From: Timema cristinae
Lineage: Eukaryota > Arthropoda > Insecta > Phasmatodea > Timematidae
DNA: 64,000 bases
Reading direction: 5' to 3'
NCBI GenBank assembly: GCA_039000515.1
Contig: JBCFYV010000012.1
Location: forward strand, 6,158,826-6,222,825
Numbering within the stretch: the first letter of the stretch is position 1; each line of letters starts with the position of its first letter. Shown here piece after piece: positions 11,075-22,304 of this stretch. A program made the position numbers and the translations under genes. A model generated the notes under the pieces. The model saw nothing but the letters and a program-made list of their open reading frames with translations. It was not told the DNA's origin and ran no database searches.

Positions 11075-12889
11075 TTAGCTCTGCCTAAATATAATCTGGA
11101 TTGTGGATAGACATTGAACATGGATAGCGTGGGTCTACTAGTTCAGGCAGTAAACAATAAAAATAAAATGAGGAAAGCTTAGTCACCATTTCCATTTCCC
11201 AGAAAAAGTCATCACATTCGATTCTTTCATATCGTATGCATGGCATAACTGGTGTCCATATAGCAAATATGCAATACAACCGGCGTGTTACATGGAGCTG
11301 ACCTTGGACTTGATAATAGTACTTATGACGCCTGTTTATTCCATCAATCTTTTTATATTTGTTAAGTTTCCAGAATGTCACCTTTCGTTTCAAAATGGTT
11401 GACTAAGGACTCATCTGTTCAGCTGATGATGGACATTTTACCTCTACTATGCCATCATTGTCGATTAGGCCATCTGGTGTAGCGCCGAGGAATGTCAAAT
11501 CAATCAACAAAGAAACCACAGCGTTCAACCCGAATTTTCAAAGTTTCTTCCAACTTCGCTATGGCACGTTCTTCATTTGCTTTTCCATATGACAACGAGC
11601 TTAGGTGTTGGAGATCAGAATATAATATTTGTTTGACCAAATTTTCACAACCAGTAGATGGGAGCTTGCAACAAACTTGTCCAAAATTATACGCATTAAA
11701 CGTTTCCTCCTTTCTTCTAACCATTGTCCAGATTCACTCTGATTTATGGTTTGACGTTCAAGGTTTCGCAATTCATCTTCGGAATGTTGGAGGCTTATTT
11801 GCATTTCTTTTTTAAAGAACATAAAATCTTTTTCTGGCAAATCTGGGCGTTGAGAGTTTGGACCATAGTCAGCATTCATTTTCTTTTTTTGGGGGGGGGG
11901 GGGAGGGGGATGTGGAAGAATGGTTTGCTTGACCGGGTGGGCTTCGAGTGATGTGAATCTTCTCGCTTACTTCGGGCGAGACATAATTTTCGATGCTTGC
12001 GTGCTTCTTCCAACTTTGTGAATTTTCCTGGGCTTGATCCATACGATTTTATTTGTAGTTTGTAATGGAGAGAACCAGAATTGTAGCTTACTACAGCAGC
12101 AGCAAATCGCGCTTTATAGGATCCTCTTTGTGTGAAATGGATGCGTTTGCCACCAGTTTTTTTTACAATGGCAGCGTTGTAGTGCTCAACACAGTTGTTG
12201 TTTACACTACACAGCAGGCTGCGACAGTGAATGGTAAGTGTTTGAGCTATATATTTCATCTTTTGTAAAATATCACTTTCTTGAAGCTCTGGAATAAGAT
12301 TTTTCTAATTTTCTTTTAGTCCTGTGCAAAAATAAGGAGCACAATGTTGGTGGTCTCCGAATATATAATTTGGACTATTCAAAATGTCATCTTTTAATTT
12401 ATCAATGAGCTCGTGCAGCTGTCCCGCCTCATTCATTCTAAATTTTGCAGCTTTCACCACAGCCCCACGTAGCTGCATACTTTTGGAACTGATTTTTTGT
12501 CGGAGATAAAATGGTCCATTCTTGCCGTTTTTCCACAAATCTTTCAACTTGTTGAGTAGTTCCGGAAGAGATGATTACGGCACTCCAATTTTTGTACCGT
12601 CAAATTTCAATATGGACGAGCCTCAAGAAGCCTCTTGTATACGCTATTGTCACCATCAGCAATGAGAATGCTGTATCGTAGGCCGTACATTTCTTCGCTC
12701 TTGCAAAAGCCTCGACAATAATAGCTGCTTCCATACTTGACGAGCTTTGATCCTCTCCCCAATTTTTGAAACCAGTATGCTTTTGAGGTGTTTTTTTTTT
12801 TCTTTCAGCGCCTGGTCACAAAATGTACAATAGTTGTTTTTAACTCCTATGTACAATACTTTCTGAGTCTTATACCCCCCAATAGCAGC
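11075..12889 (-). pseudogene. MULE transposase/YqaJ exon 2, left copy, broken
   Basis: This is the reverse-strand counterpart of the right-arm exon 2. The splice acceptor (CTTCAG before GCTGCT) is kept just above 12889. The homologous protein appears in pieces across different frames: 12305-12547, 11876-12259, 11601-11879, 11500-11724 and 11085-11393. Short indels and stops separate them, and a G-run at 11891-11903 interrupts the linker before the YqaJ part. In the piece at 12305-12547 only a few of 80 residues differ from the right copy. It once encoded the C-terminal half of the transposase plus the YqaJ-type nuclease; it no longer can. Confidence 0.85.
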
Positions 12890-13235
12890 CTGAAGGAAAC
12901 AAAACAAAAAATAAGTATAGTGGCAGTGTTGAAAACAGAGTAATAAAACGCCTAGTTATTGTTGTGAAAGGCACACAATTTTCTCAACAATGCTTGGATA
13001 CTTCTTGAAAATAAAAACCAAAGTAATTTAGTAATATTAATATCAATGGGACGAGTGTAATTTTTCACATGGTGTACAAATAGAGTAGTGATATAGTATT
13101 GGTGCGCTAAAGCCAAAGATGCTATGTTCGAATCCCATGTTTAGGTTTACATTTTGTATTCAGGCAGGGATAAAAATTATCTAGGTGTTTTGTACACTTT
13201 AAAATGTACATTATATTCTTTTATAGATTTTTTTT

Positions 13236-13472
13236 TAGCACAACGTCTTACTACACGCCTGAATTATACACATTATGTACTAGTTATGCTAGTGTGTTTA
13301 GTATGAGGAAGGTTGAATATGGAAGAAGTGACCGGCATTTGCGCCCAGGGAAGTTGGAAACTACTTGAGAAAATATACCCTCAGTATAGCCATTGAGGGA
13401 TTCAAGCCCCTTTCTCTCCATCATTGGCAGTCTAGTATATTGTGTTACCTTTAGACCTTTCGATCACCGAAT
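13236..13472 (-). mobile_element. SINE, family B, left-arm copy
   Basis: Minus-strand family B: head reverse of TCGATCACCGAA, B box reverse of GGGATTCAAGCCCC, tail reverse of TAGCACAACGTCTTACTACA. Its mirror lies at 21722-21958, so it was in the intron before the element was duplicated. Confidence 0.75.
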
Positions 13473-13544
13473 TGAGTTAGGGTAATTTGAATGAATTGTA
13501 ACAGGGATGAGGTTAGAGGTTTATGGAAATATAACAGTAACATT

Positions 13545-13655
13545 TGCAGGATGATAGTTATTCCCAGCACAACTGGCTAGGTTTCGAACCTTGACCTCTT
13601 TGTTAACGTTGACCAATTCTAAACCAAGACTGATGTATTAGAGCTCGCGGGGATA
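13545..13655 (-). mobile_element. SINE head-like remnant, left arm
   Basis: B-box-like reverse of TAGGTTTCGAACCTTGAC with tRNA-like flanks; mirrored at about 21565-21690. No tail visible. Confidence 0.35.
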
Positions 13656-14929
13656 ATATTTACTGTGTTGTTTTTAATTTAAAATTCAGGCTTTTGGCAT
13701 GGGTACGAGTACAATCTATTGTGGTTGTGTCTTGACTTGTATAGTTGATCGTTCTGGAACCTTAAAGTTATCGATTGACATTATGGCCTATTACAAAAAA
13801 AATGTGTTTTTTATTATTTTATATTTATTTAATAAATCCAGGATAGAAATAACAATTTTACACCTAATCCAATCTATTTTACACTGTATTATGTCACCAT
13901 CCCTTGCCACCCACATTAGTTTTATGACCAAAATTGATAGCTATAGGTCACGTGACTTGACGGATGCATATATGAAAGTAGATCTATTTATTTTAATAGT
14001 GTTATCCTATGAAAACTTGACTCTACTATCCACTGATTTTTGGAGGAATTATTGTCTGAGAAGCCATTTTTCTTATAAAATCTACTATATAGTGGTATAT
14101 AGTAAGAAAGATTCTGATGTATAACATCAAAGTCTTTTTCTTCATATACCACTAATAGTAATTTCTGATAAAAAATGTTCTCAGACAATTTCCTACAAAT
14201 CATGTATGACACTTGTGTGGAGCGCTTTAGTTTACATTGAGAATTTCATACTACAACCGAAACCTCTAAGAAATTAAACTTTTTTTAAATGTTATTTATT
14301 AATATAAATTAAGAAGATTTGGATTTTTTTTATTTGGCCACCATTTTCATTAGAGCATATAATTTTTCCGGTTAAAATATTATCAGATCTAATATTCTAA
14401 ATTAAGAATAAATAGTTATTGTTGTCCATTGTCTTATCTGAGTTTGAATCCGATATATTTTTTAACTGATTTCATATTAATTAAAATCCTTGGTATTAAA
14501 GTATTGTTTTCCGAATCCATGTAATGATTTATTTAAAAACAAATATGAATGATTATTACTATTAATCATTCTAACTGAAAATTATCTTGGATTATATATG
14601 ATAAAATGTAATATAATATGTCATATTATGGGTTATACACTGGTTATGAAATACCCTAGACTTGGAACATACATTGTAAACAGTCAAAGTATACTAATGG
14701 TCAAGCGAACAAGTCACTCATATTAACTAACCTATGTGAAAATATTTATTATTTGCTTAATAATTTATGATAAAATAGTTTTATCAAACGCTGATAGTTA
14801 ATACTTCCCTTGGAATTACTGAATTAACAAAACTACTGTTAGCTGTCATCTACCACCATCCTATGCTGAGTCGACTGTAGCAGGAATGTCAGTACTCGAA
14901 TCGTAGTCTGATTTAGCAAGTATAGGTAT

Positions 14930-15188
14930 CTGAAATTGTATCCCACACATTCTCCTTCCTTCCAAATGCGAGTACCCTTCCTTTGAATTCTACCTTTCCT
15001 AAATTATAACCACCCCATTTGTGTAAAGAAACAGATAAATATAAACTGTATTTCCTAAATGGCTTTCTATGAAAATGTGGGTACACTTCCTTAAATAATA
15101 ACCACCTCATACTTGACCCATCAGAGTAATTAGTACATATGTGTACAACCCAATCGGTTAGACAGACCCAGTGCTAATAAATAAAATA
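14930..15188 (+). mobile_element. SINE body with internal duplication, left arm
   Basis: The family-B body motif occurs twice (AAATGCGAGTACCCTTCC near 14965 and AAATGTGGGTACACTTCC near 15073), followed by a tail-like ACCCAATCGGTTAGACAGAC and GTGCTAATAAATAAA. It may be two nested or tandem copies. Mirrored at about 19895-20165. Confidence 0.6.
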
Positions 15189-15459
15189 AGTATAAAGAGT
15201 AGTTGGGTGCGTATCCTATCATAAGGAAATGTGTAAAAACTATGTCGCCTAAGCAACTTGAATTAAAAACAAACTTTATGTAACATATATTATTACATTT
15301 TAAAGCCTAATATGTTCAAGTTTACTTTAAGACAGTTTTAAATCTTATTTTTAAATAACGTTATTTAAGTTGTTTTTTTTAATGGAAATACGGAATTACT
15401 AGATCGCATGCATTAGAATGCAATGTATTTTAATTTTGTTGATAACACTAATAGAATAG

Positions 15460-15640
15460 GGATGAGAACGTTAGAATTTAGAGGAAGCGTACTTGAATTT
15501 GTGTAGAGGAAGAGTGGGAAATCCTTTAGGACTAGCTACCTCAGTACAAGACCCATCTTCTCCGTTACCGGCAAGCCAGCCAAGAGGAGACTGACAATTT
15601 TTACCACGCGATAGGTGGTGTGAATTTTAAGAGCCATTCT
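15460..15640 (-). mobile_element. Degraded SINE, family B, left arm
   Basis: Contains the reverse of the body motif (GAGGAAGCGTACTTGAATTT) and a worn head region near 15600. Mirrored at about 19300-19525, where a GAACCCCGGAGG B-box remnant is clearer. Confidence 0.55.
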
Positions 15641-16145
15641 TAATTGTTTTTAATTTTCTTAAAAATTATTTGCTAGTGTATTTTCTCTTAGCTTCCCTCC
15701 TCACCTGTCCTTGGTATTAATCCTCACTATTGCCTACGCTTAGCGTAATATTGGACAAATTATATAAAATAAATATCTTTAATATAAGAGTGAAATAGTT
15801 TTAATGATTTCTTACTTAGGGTCTATCATTTTATATATAAGTAGTTTTGCTTTTGTAATAATATGATTTCAAAATTTTTTTTTAAATTTATGGTGGTTTT
15901 AACATATTGATGTTTAAAAACTCTTCGGATTTATATCGACTCTCATTTAAATGCCATTAATGTTTTATTAAAAATGTAACTAATTTAACAGATTATTATA
16001 AAATTGCAATTTACAAAGGTTATCTTACTCTCTTACTCACAAACAGTTTTCATTATCAACGTGAACATGGTTTTAGTCGCGGTTCCCCCCTCCCCCCTTC
16101 TCATCTTACTATCCTTTAGAGCTTACCTGCATAATTACATTGGCT

Positions 16146-16501
16146 GTCCACACCTTGTTCTTTGGTCATTTCCATATTTTCTAATTTGCAGCTCAGTGGT
16201 TCATGTTCTGTCATTTTACTGAGCGATTTTAAAAAGTAAGAAAGTTCTACAGTTATTCTGCCAGCTATTCCAAATGTTATATTCTGGTTATGTTGATGTT
16301 CTGGGGTAAGGTTTTCTAATATTAATTCGTATTCATTAAGATTATATTGATTGTTGTCACTAGTTTCTTGCTGTACACAAACTGTTTGCTCTAATTCTAC
16401 GGATATTATCTTTTGAGCTTCTCGATACTTTTTAAAATTCAAACCTCTCTGTTTTTTTTTTTGTGATCAGAAGGATGCTTTCTGCCATTCTTTTTCACAA
16501 T
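16146..16501 (-). pseudogene. MULE transposase exon 1, left copy, truncated
   Basis: Mirror of the first half of right-arm exon 1. The longest open piece (16116-16442) matches right-copy residues from the NFKKYREAQ motif to about residue 120, then runs on into intron sequence. The base triplet matching the right-copy start codon (16499-16501 on the minus strand) reads ATT. A deletion at about 16145 removes sequence equivalent to right-arm 18118-18784, that is the rest of exon 1 and its splice donor. Confidence 0.85.
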
Positions 16502-17112
16502 TTTGAAAAAAATACGCAACAAATTATTTAGTACAACTAATATTACATGTCCAACCAATACAGCACTAGCACCTGACGAACTTTGTGTCGGTGATAGCTT
16601 GTTAGATACTTTTCAGGTAAAAGATTATTGAAAGATAACCGAGCCCTTCCCCTTCACCCCTTCTGAATCCAACCAAGCGTACTTAATGGGGTTTTGACAA
16701 GAAAAGAATGGAAGTAAAGTGACCTATCTCCAATGTAATATTAACTCGAATAGGCATGCAATTTGTTTTTTTGGGTTTATTCAGTTTTTTCATATATAAA
16801 CACCCAATTATAATCGTGCTGTTGCAAGCGTAAACTAGTTGCGATTATGAATGCCTAGTTAAAAAATTAAGTTTCCTTCTCGATTAATAGTTTGAAGCTC
16901 AAACACATTTATTAATTTATATATAATTTTTTATCTAATTATTCAATGGTTTTATTAAATTTTTGGCCTGGCATTACTGTTTGGCATATAGATACCATAG
17001 ATTTGACACAATAAATATTTTATTATCATTCATGATAGGTGAGATATTATCAGAATAAGAATAACCTTTGGGTAAATGGGTGAAATGCGGGCTGCAGGTA
17101 GCCCCTTCATCT

Positions 17113-17142
17113 GTAAAGCTCCTTCTTAAGAAGGAGCTTTAC
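17113..17142. repeat. Fused terminal inverted repeats at the palindrome centre
   Basis: The left copy ends GTAAAGCTCCTTCTTAAG (17113-17130) and the right copy begins CTTAAGAAGGAGCTTTAC (17125-17142). The two overlap on CTTAAG (17125-17130). The repeat ends are identical on both sides, so the 30 bp form a perfect palindrome. Confidence 0.85.
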
Positions 17143-17757
17143 GATTGAAGGGGCTACCCGCATCCCGCATTTCACCCATTTACCCAAAGGTTATTCTTAT
17201 TCTGATGATATCTCAACTATCATGAATGATAAAAAAATATTTATTGTGTCAAATCTAAGGTATCAATATGCCAAACAATAATGCCAGACCCAAAATTTAA
17301 TAAAACCATTGAATAATTAGATAAAAAATTATATATAAATTAATAAATGTGTTTGACCTTTAAGCTATTAATTGAGAAGGAAACTTAATTTTTTAACTAG
17401 GCATTCATAATCGCAACTAGTTTACGCTTGCAACAGTACGATTATAATTGGGTGTTTATATATGAAAAAACTGAATAAACCCAAAAAAACCATTTTCATG
17501 CCTATTCGATTTAATATTACATTGGAGATAGGTCACTTTACTTCCATTCTTTTCTTGTCAAAACCCCATTAAGTACGCTTGTTTGGTTACAGAAGGGGTA
17601 GAAGGGGGAGTGCAAGGTTATCTTTCAATAATCTTTTACCTGAAAAGTCTCTAACAAGTTATCACCGACACAAAGTTCGTCAGGTGTTAGTTCTGTATTG
17701 GTTGGACAGGTTGTAATATTAGTAGTGCTAAATAATTTGTTGCGAATTTTTTTCAAA
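17143..17757 (+). promoter_or_regulatory. 5' region of the right transposase copy
   Basis: About 615 bp between the central terminal repeat and the start codon, mirrored in the left arm. It is presumably where the element's promoter lies, since both genes diverge from the centre. I could not identify a reliable TATA or initiator motif. Confidence 0.35.
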
Positions 17758-18510
17758 ATGGTGAAAAAGAATGGGAGAAAGCATCCTTCTGATCACAAAA
17801 AAAAGCAGAGAGGTTTGAATTTTAAAAAGTATCGAGAAGCTCAAAATATAATATCCGTAGAAGTAGAGCCAACAGTTTGTGTACAGCAAGAAACTAGTGA
17901 CAACAATCAATATAATCTTAATGAATACGAATTAATATTAGAAAACCTTACCCCAGAACATCAACATAACCAGAATAAAAAATTTGGAATAGCTGGCAGA
18001 AGAATTGTAGAACTTTCTTACTTTTTAAAATCACTCGGTAAAATGACAGAGCATGGACCACTGAGCTGCAAATTAGAAAATATGGAACTGATTAAAGAAT
18101 CAAGGTGTGGACTGCGAAGCTGTCTTCATTTTCGGTGCAATGTTTGTGGAGTAGAGAAAAACATATTTACAGAGGATCCATGTGATAAATCAAGAATGGA
18201 AATCAATTCCTCAGCTGTGTCAGGCGTGCTAAGTGTTGGAGGTGGTCTTGCTCATCTAGAAGAGATTACTGCAGCCATGAACATGCCATGTATGAGCAGT
18301 CGAACTTACAGTAAGTATCACGACATTATTTGTGATGGTTTATTTGCGACATCCATGGAAGAAATGAAGATGGCTGCTCAGGAAGAATCGAGACTTGCTG
18401 TACAAGAAGGAGCAGTTGACGTGGATGGTGTTCCATTAATAACAGTGGTGGCTGATGGCAGTTGGGCTAAGCGCTCTTATCGTTCCAACTTTAGTTCACT
18501 GTCTGGCGTG
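17758..18510 (+). CDS. Mutator-like transposase, exon 1 (right copy)
   Basis: A 251-codon open exon starting at ATG 17758. The frame is also open back to 17698, but the left copy's homology and a basic start (MVKKNGRKHPS) favour 17758. The N-terminus is lysine/arginine-rich. A cysteine-containing segment (CNVCG near residue 140) could bind zinc. The motif GGGLAHLEEITAAMNMPCMS and, near the end, VVADGSWAKRSY are typical of the Mutator-like transposase family of insects and other invertebrates; the aspartate in VADGSW is the likely first residue of the catalytic DDE triad. The exon ends at a good donor (GTG|GTAAGT at 18510/18511) in phase 0, and the family pattern continues directly in exon 2 (22305). 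Its expected role is nuclear excision and insertion of the element. This exon has no internal stop. Confidence 0.85.
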
Positions 18511-18604
18511 GTAAGTTTTATTATCAATACTTTATTTATCATTTACAAGCCATAATACTGATTTATTTCGTTAGTTCCATAGTTTAAACGCACAATGGTA
18601 TGGA

Positions 18605-18790
18605 TTTCCTAAGTTAAGCTGCTCAGAAACCTCAATCTAACTGGTGTACTGGTGAAGGAGAAGCCAGGTTTTGATTCCCTGACTGATTTATTTAGAGTGT
18701 TTTCCCTAAGTTATTTCCATCCTCCTTTCATACAAATGTGGGTAATTTTCCTATAGTATTTACCTTCCTTATCCCTTTCCAATCAATGTA
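18605..18790 (+). mobile_element. Degraded SINE in right-arm intron
   Basis: Head remnant with B-box-like CCAGGTTTTGATTCCCTGAC, then a body with CTTTCATACAAATGTGGGTA. The equivalent part of the left arm lies within its deletion, so its age relative to the duplication cannot be told. Confidence 0.5.
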
Positions 18791-19299
18791 AATATGCAGA
18801 TAAGCTCTAAAGGCTTGTAAGATGAGAAGGGGGGAGGGGTGAACCGCAACTAAAAGCATGTTCACGTTGATAATGAAAACTGTTTGTGAGTAAGAGAGTA
18901 AACCTTTGTAAATTTCATTTTTATAATAAGCTGTTAAATTAATTATATTTTTAATAAAACATTAATGGCATTTAAATGGGAGTCGATATAAATCCTAAGA
19001 GTTTTTAAACATGCAATATGTTATAACCACCATAAATTTAAAAAAATGTTTTGAAATCATATTATTACAAACGCAAAACTACTTATATATAAAATGATAA
19101 ACCTTAAGTAAAAAAATCATTAAAACTATTTCACTCGTATATTAAAGATATTTATTTTATATAATTTGTCCAATATTACGCTAAGCGTAGGCAATAGTGA
19201 GGATTAATACCAAGGACAGGTGAGGAGGGAAGCTAAGAGAAAATACACTAGCAAATAATTAAAAAAAAATTAAAACAATTAAGAATGGCCCTTAAAATT

Positions 19300-19525
19300 C
19301 ACACCACTTATCGTGTGGTAAAAAGTGTCAAGTGTCCTCTTGGCTGGCTTGCCGGTGACGGTGAAGATGGGTTTTGAACCCCGGAGGTTGTACTGAGGTA
19401 GCTAGTCCTAAAGGATTTCCCACTCTTCCTCTAGACAAATTCAAGTACACTTCCTCTAAATTCTATCTTTCTCATCCCTATTCTATTAGTGTACATGTGC
19501 GGGTATTCCGAAAGGGTAGTAATAT
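19300..19525 (+). mobile_element. SINE, family B, right-arm copy
   Basis: Plus-strand mirror of 15460-15640: B-box remnant TTTTGAACCCCGG, body with CACTCTTCCTCTAGAC and a tail remnant GTATTCCGAAAGGGTAGTAA near 19502-19521. Confidence 0.6.
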
Positions 19526-19894
19526 GCATTGTTTGTAAATAATATCTTCCCTAACTGAACTGTATTGAGGGTCAAACCAAGCCATATTTCTTCCTAAGAG
19601 TGGAAACACATGCAACAATCCTACAGGTTTATAAACAAAATTAAAATACTTTGCATTCTATGCGATCTAGTAATTCCTTGACTTGACATTTGGATATTTC
19701 CATTAAAAAAACAACTTAAATAACGTTATTTAAATATAAAATTTAAAACTGTCTTAAATCAACTTGAACATATTAGGCTTTAAAATGTAGCAATATATGT
19801 TACATAAAGTTTTTTGTTTTTTTAATTCAAGTTGCTTAGGCGACATAGTTTTTACACATTTCCTTATCATAGGATACGCACCCAACTACTCTTT

Positions 19895-20165
19895 ATATTT
19901 ATTTTATTTATTAACACTGGGTCTGTCTAACCGGTTGGGTTTTACACATATGTACTAATTACTCTGATGGGTCAAGTATGAGGTGTTATTATTTAAGGAA
20001 GTGTACCCACATTTTCATAGAGAGCCATTAGGAAATACAGTTTATATTTATCTGTTTCTTTACACAAATGGGGTGGTTATAAATTAGGAAAGGTAGAATT
20101 CAAAGGAAGGGTACTCGCATTTGGAAGGAGGGAGAATGTGTGGGATACAATTTCAGATACCTAAA
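19895..20165 (-). mobile_element. SINE body with internal duplication, right-arm copy
   Basis: Mirror of 14930-15188, with the tail (reverse of CTGTCTAACCGGTTGGGT) at about 19924 and the body motif twice. Shared by both arms, so older than the duplication. Confidence 0.6.
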
Positions 20166-21564
20166 CTTGCTAAATCAGACTACGATTCGAGTACTGACAT
20201 TCCTGCTAGAGTCGACTCAACATAGGAAGGTGGTAGATGACAGCTAACAGTAGTTTTGTTAATTAGGTAATTCCAAGGGAAGTATTAACTATCAGCCTTT
20301 GATAAAACAATTTTATCATAAATTATTGAGCAAATAATAAATAGTTTCACATAGGTTAGTTAATATGAGTGACTTGTTCGCTTGACCATTAGTATACTTT
20401 GTTTACAGTGTATGTTCCAAGTCTGGGGTATTTCGTAACCAGTGTATAATCCATAAGGTGACTTATATTACATTTTATCGAATCTTATATAATCCAAGAT
20501 AATTTTCAGTTAGTATGATTAATAGTAATAATCATTCATATTTGTTTTTAAAAAACCATACATGGACTCGGAAAACAATACTTTAGTACCAAAAATCTTA
20601 ATTAATATGAAATCAGTTAAAAAATATATCGGATTCAACCTCAGATAAAACAATGGACAACAATAACTATTTATTCTTAATTTAGAATATTAGATATGCT
20701 AATATTTTAACCGGAAAAATTATATCTCTAATGAAAATGGTGGCCAAATTAAAAAAAAAAATAAGATCCACATCTTCTCAATTTATATTAATAAACAACA
20801 TAACATTTGAATAAACGTTTAATTTCTTAGAGGTTTCGGTTGTAATATGGAATTCTCAATGTAAACAAAAGCGCTCCACACAGGTGTCATACATTGAGTT
20901 TTGTAGGAATTATTGTCTGAGAAGCCATATTTCTTATTAAAAATCTACTATTTAGTGGTATATAGTTAGAAAAAAGGACTTCTAGATGTCATTCCTCCAA
21001 AAATCAGTGGTTAGTAGAGTCAAGTTTTCATAGGATGTCACTATTAAAATAAATAGATCTACTTTCATGTATGCATCCGTCAGGTCACGTGACCTATAGC
21101 TGTTAATTTTAATATATATTATCAATACTTATTAAATAACATTAATGATAATTTACAATACAATATTTGTCAATTTTGGTCATAAAACTAATGTGGGGCA
21201 AGGGATGTTAGCATAATACAGTGTAAAATAGATTGGATTAGGTGTAAATTGTTATTTCAATCCTGAATTTACTAAATAAATAAAAAATAATAAAAAAAGT
21301 TTTTTGGCATGTTGGCATAATACAGTGTAAAATAGATTGGATTAGGTGTAAAATTGTTATTTATATCCTGAATTTACTAGACAAATAAAAAAAAAATTTT
21401 TTTTATTAGACCATAATGTCAATCAATAACTTTAACGTTCCAGAACGTTCAACTTTACAAGTCAAGACTCAACCACAATAGATTGTACTCGTACCAATGC
21501 CAAAAGCCTGAATTTTAAATTAAAAACAACAAAGTAAATATTATCCCCGTAGGTCTAATACATC

Positions 21565-21690
21565 AGTCTTGGTTTAGAATTGGTCAACGTTAACAAAGAG
21601 GTCAAGGTTCAAAAACCTAGCCTGTTGCGCTGGGAATAATTATCCTGCAAATGTTACCGTTATATTTCCATAAACCTCTCACCTCATACC
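21565..21690 (+). mobile_element. SINE head-like remnant, right-arm copy
   Basis: Mirror of 13545-13655, with a degenerate B box (GGTTCAAAAACCTAGCC) on the plus strand. No tail visible. Confidence 0.35.
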
Positions 21691-21721
21691 TGTTACAATG
21701 CATTCATATTACCCTAACTCA

Positions 21722-21958
21722 TTTCGGTGATCGAAAGGTCTAAAGATAACACAATATACTAGACTGCCAATGATGGAGAGAAAGGGGCTCGAATCCCTGA
21801 ATGGCTGTACTGAGGGTATATTTTCTCAAGTAGTTTCCAACTTTACCTGGGCGCAAATCCCGGTCACTTCCTCCATATTCAACCTTCCTCATACCAAACA
21901 CACTAGCACAATTAGTACATAATGTGTATAATCCGGGCGTTTAGTAAGACTTTGTGCA
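21722..21958 (+). mobile_element. SINE, family B, right-arm copy
   Basis: Head TTCGGTGATCGAAAGGTCTA, B box GGGGCTCGAATCCCTG, body with CTGGGCGCAAATCCCGG, and a worn tail ending TTTAGTAAGACTTTGTGC. Mirror of 13236-13472. Confidence 0.8.
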
Positions 21959-22304
21959 AAAAAAAATCTAAAAAAGAATGTAATTACATTTTAAAGTGTA
22001 CAAAACACCTAGATAATTTGTATCCCTAACTGAATACAAAATGTAAACATAAATATGGAATTCGAACATAGTATCTTTGGTTTTAGCGCATCAATACTAT
22101 ATCACTACTCTATTTGTACACCATGGGAAAAATTACACTCGTCCCGTTGCTATTAATAATACTAAACTACTTTGGTTCTTTATTTTCAAGAAGCAATCAA
22201 GCATTGTTGAAAAAAGTTTGTGCCTTTCATAACAATAACTAGGCGTTTTAATACTCTGTTTTAAGTACTGCCACTATAACTAATTTTGGTTTTGTTTCCT
22301 TCAG

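Larger units (their letters stand above)
12890..16145 (-). other. Intron of the left transposase copy
   Basis: Counterpart of the right-arm intron in mirror order, containing the same SINE insertions. The donor side is missing because of the deletion that also removed the second half of exon 1. Open frames at 13699-14124, 13988-14212 and 14913-15110 lie within it and look fortuitous. Confidence 0.7.
9243..17130 (-). mobile_element. MULE-type DNA transposon, left copy (decayed)
   Basis: Left half of the head-to-head pair. Its 5' end is the central repeat (17113-17130) and its 3' end the outer repeat (9243-9260), which match as 18-bp terminal inverted repeats with two differences. It carries a broken copy of the two-exon transposase gene on the minus strand: exon 1 remnant 16146-16501, exon 2 remnant 11075-12889. 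Relative to the right copy it lost the second half of exon 1, the splice donor and the start codon. It gained a short SINE-tail insertion at 9849-9897 and a G-run at 11891-11903. It cannot encode the full protein. Confidence 0.8.
18511..22304 (+). other. Intron of the right transposase copy (3794 bp)
   Basis: Starts GTAAGT and ends TTTCCTTCAG. The reading frame and family motif continue across the junction in phase 0. It contains several old SINEs shared with the left arm, consistent with a long-resident element. The large size comes partly from those insertions. Splicing is inferred and could be tested with RNA reads. Confidence 0.75.

Noticed and set aside
11492..12268. Plus-strand frames at 11492-11815, 11724-11951 and 12065-12268
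   Set aside because: They lie antisense to the transposase/YqaJ exon 2 remnant and have no family of their own.
13699..14124. 141-residue plus-strand frame in the left-arm intron
   Set aside because: The mirror region in the right arm does not keep the frame, and there is no recognisable domain.
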